The translations under genes were made by a program, and so were the position numbers. Under the pieces are notes generated by a model. That model saw only the letters and a list, made by a program, of their open reading frames with translations. It did no database searches and had not been told where the DNA came from. A stretch of 64,000 nt of DNA, from contig CAVZCU010000012.1 of NCBI GenBank assembly GCA_963773845.1, positions 186,001 to 250,000 of the forward strand, given 5' to 3'. Below, piece by piece: positions 27,098 through 36,187 of this stretch. Source of the DNA: SIAJ01 sp963773845 (lineage in GTDB: Bacteria > Planctomycetota > Planctomycetia > Gemmatales > Gemmataceae). Numbering within the stretch: position 1 is the stretch's first letter; each line of letters starts with the position of its first letter.

Positions 27098-28656
27098 CAC
27101 TTCTGTCAACATCTGGCTCTTGCGTAAGGTTAAGAGCCCCATACATTTTCGTCAGCTGGAGGTTTTTTCGCACCATTCGAGAGGCACGGGCATGGAAGCT
27201 ACGGAGCGCGAAGGCGCGGCGGGATTCGATTTCCGAGATGTCGCGGCACGCTTGCCGCTGGCCGATGCCGCGCTGTCGATTTGGCGTTTCGTTTTCGACC
27301 CGCAACGCCTCAACGCGCTCTGGAATGAACATCGCGGTCGGTGTTATGAAAAGGTCATTACCTTCGCGACGATGGTGCATTTGGTGGCCGACGCTTTGCT
27401 GTTGCACCGTGGCAGCGGTCGACGCAGTTTCGAGAAGAATATCGCCTCGGGCCAACTCTCGACCAGCATCGCCGCGGCATTTGGCAAACTCGGCCGACTG
27501 CCGATCGCGGTGAGCCAGGCTTTGCTACGTCATGGCACCGCCGCACTGCGTAAGCTGATCCCGACGACATCCCTGCGTGAGTTGCCGGCCGGTTTGCGTG
27601 GTTTCACAGTCATCGTGATCGATGGTAAAGCGATCAAGAAGGTGGCGAAACGGCTCAAACCGTTGCGGGGCGTGGGCGGCGGCTTACTGGGCGGCAAGGT
27701 GACCGTGGCGCTCGAGTGGGGTTCGGGTCTGGCCGTGGCGATGCAGGCGCATGCCGATGGCGATGCCAGCGAACGACCGCTGCTCGACGGTTTGCTGACC
27801 CAGGTGTATGGGCTGGTGTCGCAACTCTGCTTGTACGTGTCCGATCGCGGCTTTTGCGATTTAGTGCGCTGGCGCGGTTTACGGCGCGGGCCGGTGACCA
27901 TTTCCTGGTCCGCCATCAAAGCAACACGAAATTTACGGCCGATGCCGAGCGACCGCCACGGACTGGCACCGACGCGAAAGGCCGAGCGTATGCGGAGTCG
28001 TGGGGTTGGCTGGGCGGCCCGCGCAGCGCCGGCCGCCGGTATGTCCGGCGCATCGTCCTGTCGCGGCCGGGCGAAGAAGAGCTGGCGCTGGTCACCGATC
28101 TGTTGGATGCCGACGCGGTTCTCGCGGTCGATTTGCTGTGGCTCTACCTGGAGCGTTGGGGCATCGAGCGGCTGTTTCAAAAAGTGACCGAGGTGTTTGG
28201 CCTGGCGGGTTTGATCGGCAGCACGCCGCAGGCGTGTATCTTCCAATTTGCCTTCTGCATGATCTTGTACAACATCGTCCAGTTGCTGACGACCTACGTA
28301 GCCGAGGTCAAGCAATGCCCACCCGAACGGATCTCGCTCGAGAAGTTCTTCGATGATCTTCGCGACCAATTGGTCGCCTGGAACATCGTCATCGGACCGG
28401 AACCGACCGCCGTGTGGTTTGCCGAATGTCTCCCGGAAGAGGACTTACGCGAACGTCTGCGTACCATGCTGGCTGGAACGTGGAGCGAAACGTGGTGGAA
28501 AGCCAAGCCGCAACCGAATCGCACGACCACGAAGCGCGTCGGTAAACGCGGTCATGGCTCCGTGTTCCGCATCCTCCAGAGCCATGCTCAAGCCCAAGCG
28601 AAAGCCAAAACGACAGCTCAGCAAAAAACCGCGCGGCAAAGATGTTGACAGCAGTG
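27098..28656 (+). mobile_element. IS4-like insertion sequence with 17-bp inverted repeats and 10-bp target duplication
   Basis: The ends are CACTTCTGTCAACATCT (27098-27114) and, inverted, CACTGCTGTCAACATCT (28640-28656), 16 of 17 matching. Both are flanked by the same 10 bases, GTCTGGCGAC (27088-27097 and 28657-28666), the target-site duplication. Length is 1559 bp and it holds one transposase gene. A 10-bp duplication fits the IS4 family. The element lies between flgM and flagellin, both read on the opposite strand. The intact direct repeats point to a fairly recent insertion. Confidence 0.9.
27192..28648 (+). CDS. IS4-family transposase, frameshifted
   Basis: The first part (from the ATG at 27192, MEATEREGAAGFDFRDVAAR) includes the first catalytic Asp region GFTVIVIDGKAIKKVAKRLK and the second at LCLYVSDRGFCDLVRW. 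The frame then shifts at about 27883-27891; the continuation has RAGDHFLVRHQSNTKFTADA and the third catalytic block LLWLYLERWGIERLFQKVTE, the Y-R-E region of IS4-like DDE transposases. The C-terminus is basic. An upstream TTG at 27120 is an alternative start. One base appears to be missing, so as read the transposase would be inactive unless a frameshift occurs in translation. Confidence 0.82.
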
Positions 28657-28710
28657 GTCTGGCGACTTCCGCTATTCTGTCCGCTCGGTTTTTCAACGTT
28701 GACGGAGGCG

Positions 28711-28995
28711 CTAATTGCCACCGAGCGGATCTGCGTCCAGCATCGCTTTCGCAGCATCGGCCGCGGCCCCGGTTGTGTCCAGTTCACCGGACGACAGGCG
28801 CTTGATCGCCGCCGCAATGACTTCGGGCCTCATCGTGGGAGCTTCTTGCACGAGTGAAATCAATCGTGCAAGGGCCTCGGTGGGAGCGAATTCGGTTGCG
28901 TCGGCGGCGTCTTTCGACGTAGTCGCCGTTCGGACTTCATTCTCGATTGTCGATCGAGTGGGCGAAGCTTGGATACCGGTCGGATTGATTTGCAT
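28711..28995 (-). CDS. flgM: FlgM-like anti-sigma-28 factor
   Basis: A 94-residue protein with a disordered Ser/Thr-rich N-terminus (MQINPTGIQ) and a C-terminal helical segment, MRPEVIAAAIKRLSSGELDT followed by DAAKAML, which matches the FlgM sigma-binding region. FlgM holds FliA inactive until it is exported through the finished hook. The gene lies upstream of flagellin on the same strand with the insertion sequence between them. Short family, so the call rests mainly on that motif and on context. Confidence 0.72.
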   Translation of the reverse strand: MQINPTGIQASPTRSTIENEVRTATTSKDAADATEFAPTEALARLISLVQEAPTMRPEVIAAAIKRLSSGELDTTGAAADAAKAMLDADPLGGN

Positions 28996-29046
28996 GGCAC
29001 CCTCAAGTTTCGCGCGGGGTGGTGTACTTCACGCCCGACATGACAG

Positions 29047-29072
29047 TTATCGAAGAAGCCGAGAAAAAGTTG
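29047..29072 (-). promoter_or_regulatory. possible sigma-28 promoter of flgM
   Basis: On the minus strand CAAC (29072-29069), then 14 bases, then TTCGATAA (29054-29047). The layout and spacing equal those of the flagellin promoter candidate (CAAA-N14-GTCGATAA), with one change in each box. It lies about 50 bases upstream of the flgM start. Autoregulation of flgM by sigma-28 is common in other bacteria. Confidence 0.4.
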
Positions 29073-29151
29073 CCCGAATTCCTCCGTTTTGCAATGCGAT
29101 TCCACCAATCTTCGATGATATCAAGGAGTTAGACCCGTTCGATAATTTGGA

Positions 29152-31275
29152 ATGGACAGCGAGAATATGCCCGACGAATCCCCCATCGCCCCAACCGAAG
29201 ATTCCGCTCCGGTCGAAAGCGCTGTCGAACAGGCGCCACCCCCGTCCCGGCGAACACGTTTGATTCGGTTCGGTCTTGCCGGCTTGATCTGCTTGATCGC
29301 CGGCTTGGCCGGCGGTATCGGAATCAGCGTACGCGCTAAGCCACACGATCGCGAAACCGTCGGCGAACAAGGGCCATGGCGTCCGGAAATCGCATGGTCC
29401 GCAGGAAATTCGCCGCCGCCCGAGCCGGAACCGCGAACCGAATTTGAACGCATCGACCGTGTCATTCGATCGGGCGACTTTGCTCGCGGTCTCAAGCTTT
29501 GCCGCACTGCTCGGGTCGAAGGCGAGTCCAATGGTCCCCTGGATTATCGCGAAGGTCTCTGTCGCGAGGGACTCGAAGAATTCCACAAGGCCGCGAAGGC
29601 ATATGAACGTGCCGCCAATCTCGACTCGGATTCGCCGATTTGGGCGTGGGCCGTGCTGGGGCGAGCCCGTTGTGCCATCGCAGCCAACGAACTTGGCACA
29701 GCGCACGAGCTTTTGAATCAGGTTTCGCTTCGCTCTGGCCGCGTGCTCGCCGCGGCAAAGTACGTCCTCGATGAATGTCTATATCTGCGCGGCCGATTGC
29801 TGGTGGGGGCATTGCATGCACCCAACACCCCGGATCCCCTCGACTCGAACGACTTCGCCTGGCCGCCCATCAGCGGCAAATTCGATTCGTCGCTCGAACG
29901 TCTGGCGACACACCTGGATTCCACTCCGCCCGAACGCGACGTTTCGATCCCGGTGTCGAATCCAGGACCGCTTGAGCCCGCCGAGTCTCCCATTTCAGTT
30001 CATTGGCCCACCCGCCCCGTCGCCAAAGTCTTGCAAGATCTTGGCAACTTGGTCGGCATCGGAATAGTCGTGGAGGCAGCGGCCGAACCTCGCATGGCGA
30101 ACAACACGGCCGCTATTGAAGTGGCGAACGCGCCGATCGCAGAGGTACTGACCGCAGTGACTGAACCGCTGGGTCTCGGCTGGCGGACCGACGGCACCGT
30201 CCTCTCGATCTCGCTGGCGCCGAAGCCGATGCGTCCGGCTTTGCGGCATGGGACCCGAGACGCGTTGCGCCGTGCCTTGGGCTGCGATGCGGAACATCCA
30301 TTTGCCCGCTCGGCGGAAGCGTGGCTGACAATTATCGAATGCGAAAACGGTCGCACGGCCGCTGCAGGGCGGGCGTTTCGCCGGATGCTGGTCGATGTTC
30401 CCTATTCCTCCGAAAGCGTGTTCGCGGCTTACAATCTCGGCTTGATCGAATTGCGATCCTCCAATCTGAAATCGGCGCGATCTCGGTTTTTCGACGTCGT
30501 CGATCGCGGTCCCGGAACTCGCTGGGAGGATATTGGCTGGTGGTGGATTGGCCGGACCTATCTGGATGCGGGCGACTGGGAGGGCGCCAATCGACCTCTG
30601 GAGAAAGCGCTCGGCGGTACGACGCCTGAAATCCGCTCAGCCGCCGCGCTCGGGCTTTGTGCTGTGCACATGCTTGACGGCGACGAAGCGTCCGCCCGGC
30701 GAGTGCTGCGGACGCACAAGATCGGCTCCTGGCCCTCCCATGTGGCGACCAACGAAATGCTCTCGGCGATCTTGCACTATCACGTGCGACCGACCGAAAA
30801 CCGACAGTCCATCGTCGAAGCAGCGGTTCGCGACGCGCGCGACGGCGAAGCGTTGGGGCCGGTCGGATTGCTGCTCGCAGGTCAAGCCTATCGCGATGTC
30901 GACAATTTCGAACACATGGTCGAAATCTACGAGTCGGCCGTTGAATCGACGCGCGGCCCCATTGCCATCCGGATGACGTTTGCAGTGGCCGAACGAAAAC
31001 TTCAACTCGATCAGTGGACGGCGGCGCGATCGAGGTATCTCGCGGTTGTCGCGGCCGATCCCGATGGCCTTGGCCCTCGCGCCCAACTCCGACTCGCGGA
31101 GTTGAACGCGCGCGAGGGTCTCGGTACCGAGTGCATTCGTCGATGCCGGTCGATCGTTGACAAGCCGGGTATCGAATTGGAAGACGTTTTGCCAGTGCTT
31201 GGCAGGGGCTACGAACTTGTTCGCGATTATCGGCGCGCGGCCGAAGCATTTGCGGGACGATTGCCGAGCGAATGA
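29152..31275 (+). CDS. membrane-anchored TPR protein with STN-like segment
   Basis: A 707-residue protein. A short acidic N-terminus precedes one membrane helix (RFGLAGLICLIAGLAGGIGI), so most of the protein is probably periplasmic. It then carries TPR-like helices (EFHKAAKAYERAANLDSDSP; AHELLNQVSLRSGRVLAAAK), and near residues 282-360 a segment resembling the secretin/TonB STN domain (PVAKVLQDLGNLVGIGIVVE, IEVANAPIAEVLTAVTEPLG). More TPR-like repeats follow to the end (ARSRFFDVVDRGPGTRWEDI). It heads the rod-hook gene block, divergent from flgM. A scaffold for flagellar assembly in the envelope is an inference from position. Confidence 0.65.
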   Translation: MDSENMPDESPIAPTEDSAPVESAVEQAPPPSRRTRLIRFGLAGLICLIAGLAGGIGISVRAKPHDRETVGEQGPWRPEIAWSAGNSPPPEPEPRTEFERIDRVIRSGDFARGLKLCRTARVEGESNGPLDYREGLCREGLEEFHKAAKAYERAANLDSDSPIWAWAVLGRARCAIAANELGTAHELLNQVSLRSGRVLAAAKYVLDECLYLRGRLLVGALHAPNTPDPLDSNDFAWPPISGKFDSSLERLATHLDSTPPERDVSIPVSNPGPLEPAESPISVHWPTRPVAKVLQDLGNLVGIGIVVEAAAEPRMANNTAAIEVANAPIAEVLTAVTEPLGLGWRTDGTVLSISLAPKPMRPALRHGTRDALRRALGCDAEHPFARSAEAWLTIIECENGRTAAAGRAFRRMLVDVPYSSESVFAAYNLGLIELRSSNLKSARSRFFDVVDRGPGTRWEDIGWWWIGRTYLDAGDWEGANRPLEKALGGTTPEIRSAAALGLCAVHMLDGDEASARRVLRTHKIGSWPSHVATNEMLSAILHYHVRPTENRQSIVEAAVRDARDGEALGPVGLLLAGQAYRDVDNFEHMVEIYESAVESTRGPIAIRMTFAVAERKLQLDQWTAARSRYLAVVAADPDGLGPRAQLRLAELNAREGLGTECIRRCRSIVDKPGIELEDVLPVLGRGYELVRDYRRAAEAFAGRLPSE

Positions 31276-31311
31276 ATCGAGCCAATGATTGCAAATCGCT
31301 CCTATTCGTAA

Positions 31312-31397
31312 GACGGATTTCGAATCCGTCCTTCCACTACGCCACACAAAGCGATCGAGCTTGGATCGGAACGACGGTGACGGGTTGCAAACCCGTC
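31312..31397. repeat. pair of 19-nt palindromes (8-3-8) in the flgF upstream region
   Basis: GACGGATT-TCG-AATCCGTC (31312-31330) and GACGGGTT-GCA-AACCCGTC (31379-31397) are perfect 8-bp stems with three-base loops. They differ from each other by one compensated base pair and by the loop. Another pair of exactly the same geometry but different sequence is at 41897-41945. They may be mobile intergenic palindromes, transcription attenuators or protein-binding sites. Confidence 0.75.
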
Positions 31398-31537
31398 ATA
31401 GCCGGCGGGTATTCTGGGCAACTTTTGCCGCTTGTAGGGATTGTGCGGGCCCCTGGGGGATCGGACAAACGGAGTGAGCGCGGCGGATCGGGAAAGTCGA
31501 TACTTTCGACACGACCGGCTCATCCGCGAGGACCGAT

Positions 31538-32257
31538 ATGCTCCGCGGCCTTTACAGCGCTGCTTCCGGACTTCAGGCCGCTTCTGAGCAGCATGAGGTG
31601 ACGGCTTACAACCTCGCCAATGCCAGCATGCCTGGTTATCGCCAACGTGGAGTCGTCACCGAGAGCTTTGACCGGGCGCTGGGCCGCGCTCAGACGGCAG
31701 TAGGCGATATCGTCGGCAGCCAGGTCACCGCCACGTACAACGATTTCCGGCCGGGCGCATTCCAACTCACCAACAATCCGTTTGATCTGGCCCTCGCTGA
31801 ACCAGATCAGTTTTTCACCCTGACCGGTCCCAACGGACCGCTCTACACGCGGAACGGGACCTTCCGTTTGAGCCCGCAGGGGACCCTCGTCAGCGAAAGT
31901 GGCTATGCGGTGCGTGGCGAGGAAGGACCGATCAAGATTCCACCGGAGTCGATCAAGATCAACATCGCTCAGGATGGCTTCGTAACGGCCGACGGCATTG
32001 AGGTCGGCCGCATTCGCCCGGTTCGCTTCAACGATCTTCAGCAACTGACGGCCGCGGGTCCGACGTTGTACACCGCTGGCCCCAATGCCGGCCGGACGCC
32101 GGTGGATGGCCGCGTCATGCAAGGTTACCGTGAAGGGTCAAACGTGCAGCCGGCGGATGCGATGGTTCGATTGTTGATGGGGGCTCGGTACTACGAGGCT
32201 GCCCAACGTTCGCTGCGAACAATCTCGGAGTCGTTGGCGTTGAACACACGCCCGTAG
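31538..32257 (+). CDS. flgF: flagellar basal-body rod protein FlgF
   Basis: A 239-residue distal/proximal rod protein of the FlgF/FlgG family. It starts MLRGLYSAASGLQAASEQHE with VTAYNLANASMPGYRQRGVV, contains the central LYTRNGTFRLSPQGTLVSES, and ends DAMVRLLMGARYYEAAQRSL. It is shorter than FlgG downstream, and the lone flgF-flgG pair fits rod proteins. GAGG precedes the ATG. Confidence 0.88.
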   Translation: MLRGLYSAASGLQAASEQHEVTAYNLANASMPGYRQRGVVTESFDRALGRAQTAVGDIVGSQVTATYNDFRPGAFQLTNNPFDLALAEPDQFFTLTGPNGPLYTRNGTFRLSPQGTLVSESGYAVRGEEGPIKIPPESIKINIAQDGFVTADGIEVGRIRPVRFNDLQQLTAAGPTLYTAGPNAGRTPVDGRVMQGYREGSNVQPADAMVRLLMGARYYEAAQRSLRTISESLALNTRP

Positions 32258-32314
32258 TCGGGCCGAATAGTGTGCTGGCCGGTATGTGCGTTCATTCACC
32301 AGGGAGGGATATTC

Positions 32315-33109
32315 GTGATTCGCGCCTTATACACCGGTTCGACCGGAATGAATGCCCAGAGCACGGCTCTGGACAATATTTCGAATAACCTCGCCAACGT
32401 GAATACCAACGGGTTCAAGCGCGGGGAGGCCACCTTCCAAGACCTGATCTATGTGAACGAGCAGGGAGCGCCGGGCGGACAGGTTGCGCAGGGGCTCAAC
32501 GTACCCAATGGCACACAGATTGGCAGCGGCGTGCGCGTCACGGGCATAGCGAAGATTTTCACTCAGGGAGGTTTGGTGGCCACGCAGAATCCGCTCGACG
32601 TGGCGATCGAAGGAGACGGGTTTTTCCAGGTCACGATGCCCAACGGCGAATTGCGCTATACGCGCGATGGCGCCCTTCGGCTGAACTCGCAAGGCAATAT
32701 CGTTACCGCGGATGGCTTTGCAATTTCGCCGCAGATCACGATTCCGCCTCAGGCCGTTTCCATCACCATCGGACCGGACGGCACGATCTCGGTCGTCAAT
32801 GCCGGCGCCTTGAATACGTCGACCGTCCTCGGCCAGTTAACCCTGGCCCGCTTTCAGAACCCCGCCGGCATGAGTGCGGAGGGGCGAAATCTGTATGCGG
32901 AGACGGCATCGTCCGGCGCCCCGATCCTGGCGACGCCCGGGCAGAACGGTGTCGGCCTGATGCAACAAGGCTTTCTCGAACGCTCCAACGTGGACGTTGT
33001 CACCGAACTGGTCGGACTGATTTTGGCGCAGCGGGCTTACGAGTTCAACACGCGGTCGGTACGAACTGCCGACAACATGTTGGCCGCCACCACCGATTTG
33101 ATCCGGTAA
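32315..33109 (+). CDS. flgG: flagellar distal rod protein FlgG
   Basis: A 264-residue rod protein. The N-terminus IRALYTGSTGMNAQSTALDN followed by ISNNLANVNTNGFKRGEATF is diagnostic, as are VAIEGDGFFQVTMPNGELRY and the C-terminus LERSNVDVVTELVGLILAQR. A GTG start at 32315 is chosen since GGGAGGG lies 8 bases upstream; the frame is open further 5' without a better site. It is 6 bases from flgA. Confidence 0.95.
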   Translation: MIRALYTGSTGMNAQSTALDNISNNLANVNTNGFKRGEATFQDLIYVNEQGAPGGQVAQGLNVPNGTQIGSGVRVTGIAKIFTQGGLVATQNPLDVAIEGDGFFQVTMPNGELRYTRDGALRLNSQGNIVTADGFAISPQITIPPQAVSITIGPDGTISVVNAGALNTSTVLGQLTLARFQNPAGMSAEGRNLYAETASSGAPILATPGQNGVGLMQQGFLERSNVDVVTELVGLILAQRAYEFNTRSVRTADNMLAATTDLIR

Positions 33110-33116
33110 CCGATCT

Positions 33117-33989
33117 ATGCGGAACTTCCTTCTCCTGATGTCCGCCCTGACCGCCGTCCCGCTCTGGGCCGGTGAACCGGTCGTGGTGGACTTGCGCGAA
33201 CGCGCGACCACTCGAAATGCACTGGTCACCGTGGGCGACCTGGCGCAAATCACGGGCGGGAATCGCGTCGATCGCGGCCGCATCGCCGCGCTGGACGTTG
33301 CGGAAATTGCGGCCCGCGATACGGCCATCGTGGTGAATCGCCGGACCGTTGAGTATCGGTTGCGGCTGGCGGGCTACGACCCAGCAGACTTTCGCCTCGT
33401 GGGGGCGGAACGCGTCGGAGTCGCTGCGGCACGGCGGGCGGTCAACCCGGACGAAGTCGTTTCGGCGGTGAAGGCGGAGGTGAAGCGCCTGTTGCCGGCA
33501 AATAACGAACGTTGGATCATCGAGCTGGTCAATCCCGTCGCCGTTCGCTTGCCGGAGATACCTTTGAGCGAAACGCTGCACATCCAAGCTCGACCGCTGG
33601 GGGCCATCGTCGGTGCGGGGCGGGTGCAGATGAATGTCGTCCTGTCCACGGGGACCGAACGACTGCTCGGATTCGGCATGTTGTTTGAAGTCAAATCGGA
33701 TGCGCCACTGACACTTCCCCCGACGCGTCTGGGCTCCGGATCATCGTTCGCAGTCGTGCAAGCGTCGGCAGTAATCCCGAAGTCAACGGAAGTGCTCGTT
33801 CGGCCGCGGCAAAGGGTAACAATTGTCGCACGTTCCGGAGCGCTCAGTGTAACGGCCTTGGGTGAAGCGCTTCAACAAGGTCGATTGGGCGAGACGATTC
33901 AAGTACAGAATGTGGATTCCCGGAAAATCCTGACGAGCCGCGTGATCGGACCCGCCGCCGTTGAAATTGAAATGGGAGGATTGCCATGA
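33117..33989 (+). CDS. flgA: flagellar P-ring assembly chaperone FlgA
   Basis: A 290-residue periplasmic protein with a signal peptide (LLLMSALTAVPLWAGEP). The middle part has IELVNPVAVRLPEIPLSETL and the C-terminal SAF-type domain shows VLVRPRQRVTIVARSGALSV, then ALGEALQQGRLGETIQVQNV and KILTSRVIG, typical of FlgA. It helps assemble FlgI into the P ring. The stop overlaps the flgH start by 4 bases. Confidence 0.88.
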   Translation: MRNFLLLMSALTAVPLWAGEPVVVDLRERATTRNALVTVGDLAQITGGNRVDRGRIAALDVAEIAARDTAIVVNRRTVEYRLRLAGYDPADFRLVGAERVGVAAARRAVNPDEVVSAVKAEVKRLLPANNERWIIELVNPVAVRLPEIPLSETLHIQARPLGAIVGAGRVQMNVVLSTGTERLLGFGMLFEVKSDAPLTLPPTRLGSGSSFAVVQASAVIPKSTEVLVRPRQRVTIVARSGALSVTALGEALQQGRLGETIQVQNVDSRKILTSRVIGPAAVEIEMGGLP

Positions 33990-34606
33990 AACGATGGGTG
34001 CTCAGTTCGCTGGCCGCGGCCGGGATCATCGGATCGTTCGCCCACGCGGATTCGATCTGGGATCGCCGCGACCCGCGCTACGCCTATTTGTTTCAGGATA
34101 ATCGCGCCCGGCAGGTTGGCGACATTATCACGGTCGTCGTGAGCGAAACGACCGTTGCCAGCGATCAGGACAAGCGCTCGACCGACAAGTCGAGCAGCAC
34201 GAATGCCAGCGCGGCGTACAGCGGCAGTACTTCCGGAACCGGTGACTCCGGGCGGAAAGGTGCACTGTCGATGAGTCTCAACGGCTCGGCCCAGCGTCAG
34301 TTCAATGGCGCTTCGCAGCTCACGGCGAGTCATGTGTTGACCGATCGCATGGCGGTCACGGTCGTCGACGTGATGCCGAACGGCAACCTGGTCGTGGAAG
34401 GGTATCGCAGCCGGGTCGTGTCCGGGGAAGAGCGCGTCATGCGCATTACGGGCATCGTCCGACAACTCGATGTGGGAATCGGCAACCTCGTTCCATCCGC
34501 GTCGGTGGCCAATTTCCGCGTCAGTTATCTTGGTCGTGGCCCGGAAACACGGGCCGTCAATCAAAACTATCTGGGCAAGCTTCTGAGTGTCTTGTGGCCA
34601 TGGTGA
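33986..34606 (+). CDS. flgH: flagellar L-ring protein FlgH
   Basis: A 206-residue outer-membrane ring protein. After a signal peptide (SLAAAGIIGSFAHA) come DNRARQVGDIITVVVSETTV, then RMAVTVVDVMPNGNLVVEGY and the C-terminal LVPSASVANFRVSYLGRGPE. No lipobox Cys follows the signal peptide (residues there are AHADSIW), unlike the lipoprotein FlgH of enteric bacteria. The gene sits between flgA and flgI. Confidence 0.92.
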   Translation: MKRWVLSSLAAAGIIGSFAHADSIWDRRDPRYAYLFQDNRARQVGDIITVVVSETTVASDQDKRSTDKSSSTNASAAYSGSTSGTGDSGRKGALSMSLNGSAQRQFNGASQLTASHVLTDRMAVTVVDVMPNGNLVVEGYRSRVVSGEERVMRITGIVRQLDVGIGNLVPSASVANFRVSYLGRGPETRAVNQNYLGKLLSVLWPW

Positions 34607-34637
34607 GGCCCAGCAATCCGCGTCGCGAGGAATTTCC

Positions 34638-35744
34638 ATGAACCGCCTGCTCGCTTTGGGACTTGCGCTTGCCATTGTCGCGCCCACTTCGGCTCAAGTG
34701 CGCATCAAGGACATTACGGACGTTGCGGGCGCTCGCAGCAACCAGCTCTTCGGCTTTGGCCTCGTTGTTGGTCTCGGCGGCACCGGCAGCCGGAGCACAT
34801 TTACCCAACAAGTCGCGGTCGACATGCTCCAGCGCCAGGGCGTGACCACGCAGATTTTCAGTCAACTCCCGGCCGAATCGGTGATTCGTTCGACGAGCAT
34901 CGCGGCCGTCATGGTCACGGCCGAAATCGGCCCGTTCGTCCGCAAAGGGGGACGGATCGATGTGACCGTGTCCACGCTGGACGACTCGCTCAGCTTGCAG
35001 GGCGGCACACTGGTATTCACGACGTTGCGCGGCGCCGATGGACAGGTCTATGCAGTCGCACAAGGTCCACTGTCAATTGGCGGCTTCTCCGTCTCGGCTC
35101 AGGCCACGGGCGTGCAAAAGAATCATTTGAATGTAGGCCGAATTCCGAGCGGCGCCATTGTTGAGAAGGAAGCCCCCGGAGAAGTGGTCCACGACGGTAA
35201 GGCTCAGCTTTTGCTTCGAGAACCCGACTACAACACTGCACGCCTGATCGCGAAGACGATTAACGAACATTACCCCAAGTCGGCGACGGCCCAGGACGCG
35301 GGCGCCGTGCTTTTGTGCCTACCGCCACTCGATCCGCGGTGTCCCCCGACTCAGTTGTTGGCAGAGATTGGCCTGATGGAAATTCGGCCCGATGTTCCTG
35401 CCCGAATCGTGATCAATGAGCGGACCGGCACCGTCGTCGCCGGGGAGAATGTAGCGATCGCGACCGCCGCGGTGTCGCACGGGAACTTGTATATCGGGAT
35501 CGGGATCACGCCGGTCGTCTCCCAGCCGGCGCCATTTTCGGGTGGCGAAACGGTGGTTGTACCCCGCACCCAGGTGTCGACGGCCGAGGAACGGGGGCGC
35601 ATGATTGTCGTGCCGAAATCGACGACCGTTTCCGAGGTCGCACGCGCGCTGAATGCTTTGGGCGTCACGCCGAGAGACTTGATTGCCATTTTTCAGGCGC
35701 TAAAGCAAGCAGGAGCCTTGCACGCCGAGTTGTTGATCATTTAG
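34638..35744 (+). CDS. flgI: flagellar P-ring protein FlgI
   Basis: A 368-residue periplasmic ring protein with a signal peptide (LLALGLALAIVAPTSAQ) followed by RIKDITDVAGARSNQLFGFG, the FlgI signature, and LVVGLGGTGSRSTFT. Later blocks include IDVTVSTLDDSLSLQGGTLV, NHLNVGRIPSGAIVEKE and, at the end, LNALGVTPRDLIAIFQALKQ followed by AGALHAELLII. The ATG at 34638 with upstream GCGAGGA is chosen over an in-frame start 51 bases earlier. Confidence 0.95.
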   Translation: MNRLLALGLALAIVAPTSAQVRIKDITDVAGARSNQLFGFGLVVGLGGTGSRSTFTQQVAVDMLQRQGVTTQIFSQLPAESVIRSTSIAAVMVTAEIGPFVRKGGRIDVTVSTLDDSLSLQGGTLVFTTLRGADGQVYAVAQGPLSIGGFSVSAQATGVQKNHLNVGRIPSGAIVEKEAPGEVVHDGKAQLLLREPDYNTARLIAKTINEHYPKSATAQDAGAVLLCLPPLDPRCPPTQLLAEIGLMEIRPDVPARIVINERTGTVVAGENVAIATAAVSHGNLYIGIGITPVVSQPAPFSGGETVVVPRTQVSTAEERGRMIVVPKSTTVSEVARALNALGVTPRDLIAIFQALKQAGALHAELLII

Positions 35745-35791
35745 TACAGATGTTCACTCCCAGGAAGGATGTCCGACAACCGGAGAGAATT

Positions 35792-36187
35792 ATGATCGGA
35801 GCAGATGCGATTTCGGCACTTAGCTTAGCTCCAACTTCGCCCGCCGCGAAATCGGGTGCTAAAGTTCAAGGCGCAAATGATGCCCGGACGCAGAGTATGG
35901 CCAAGGAGTTCGAGGCCGTATTCCTGTCTATGTTGCTCAAGCAGATGCGCGAGTCGCTGGAACCGGACCAAGGCCTGTTCCCAGGTGACAGTGGCGACGT
36001 TCAGGGCGGACTGTTTGACCTCTACATGAGCCGACATCTCGCCGATAGCGGGGGCGTCGGCTTGGCGGACGCTTTGATTCGCCAGATTGCATCGGCCAAT
36101 ACGAACACCAAGCCAAGCGCCACCGCTGATGATCGACGCTCGAACTTCGAACGAATTGCAAACGCTATGCGAACTCCTGCGCGATGA
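35792..36187 (+). CDS. flgJ: rod-binding protein FlgJ, short form
   Basis: A 131-residue protein starting at the ATG 35792 (upstream GAGAG). It has the rod-binding domain: MAKEFEAVFLSMLLKQMRES, then GGLFDLYMSRHLADSGGVGL and ADALIRQIA. It lacks the C-terminal peptidoglycan hydrolase domain of enteric FlgJ, as in many other phyla, so wall remodelling must come from another enzyme. Its 3' end overlaps flgN by about 59 bases. Confidence 0.85.
   Translation: MIGADAISALSLAPTSPAAKSGAKVQGANDARTQSMAKEFEAVFLSMLLKQMRESLEPDQGLFPGDSGDVQGGLFDLYMSRHLADSGGVGLADALIRQIASANTNTKPSATADDRRSNFERIANAMRTPAR

Noticed and set aside
30332..31294. 320-codon minus-strand ORF opposite the TPR/STN protein.
   Set aside because: It is Arg/Pro/Ser-rich with no motifs and lies fully antisense to a well-supported gene.
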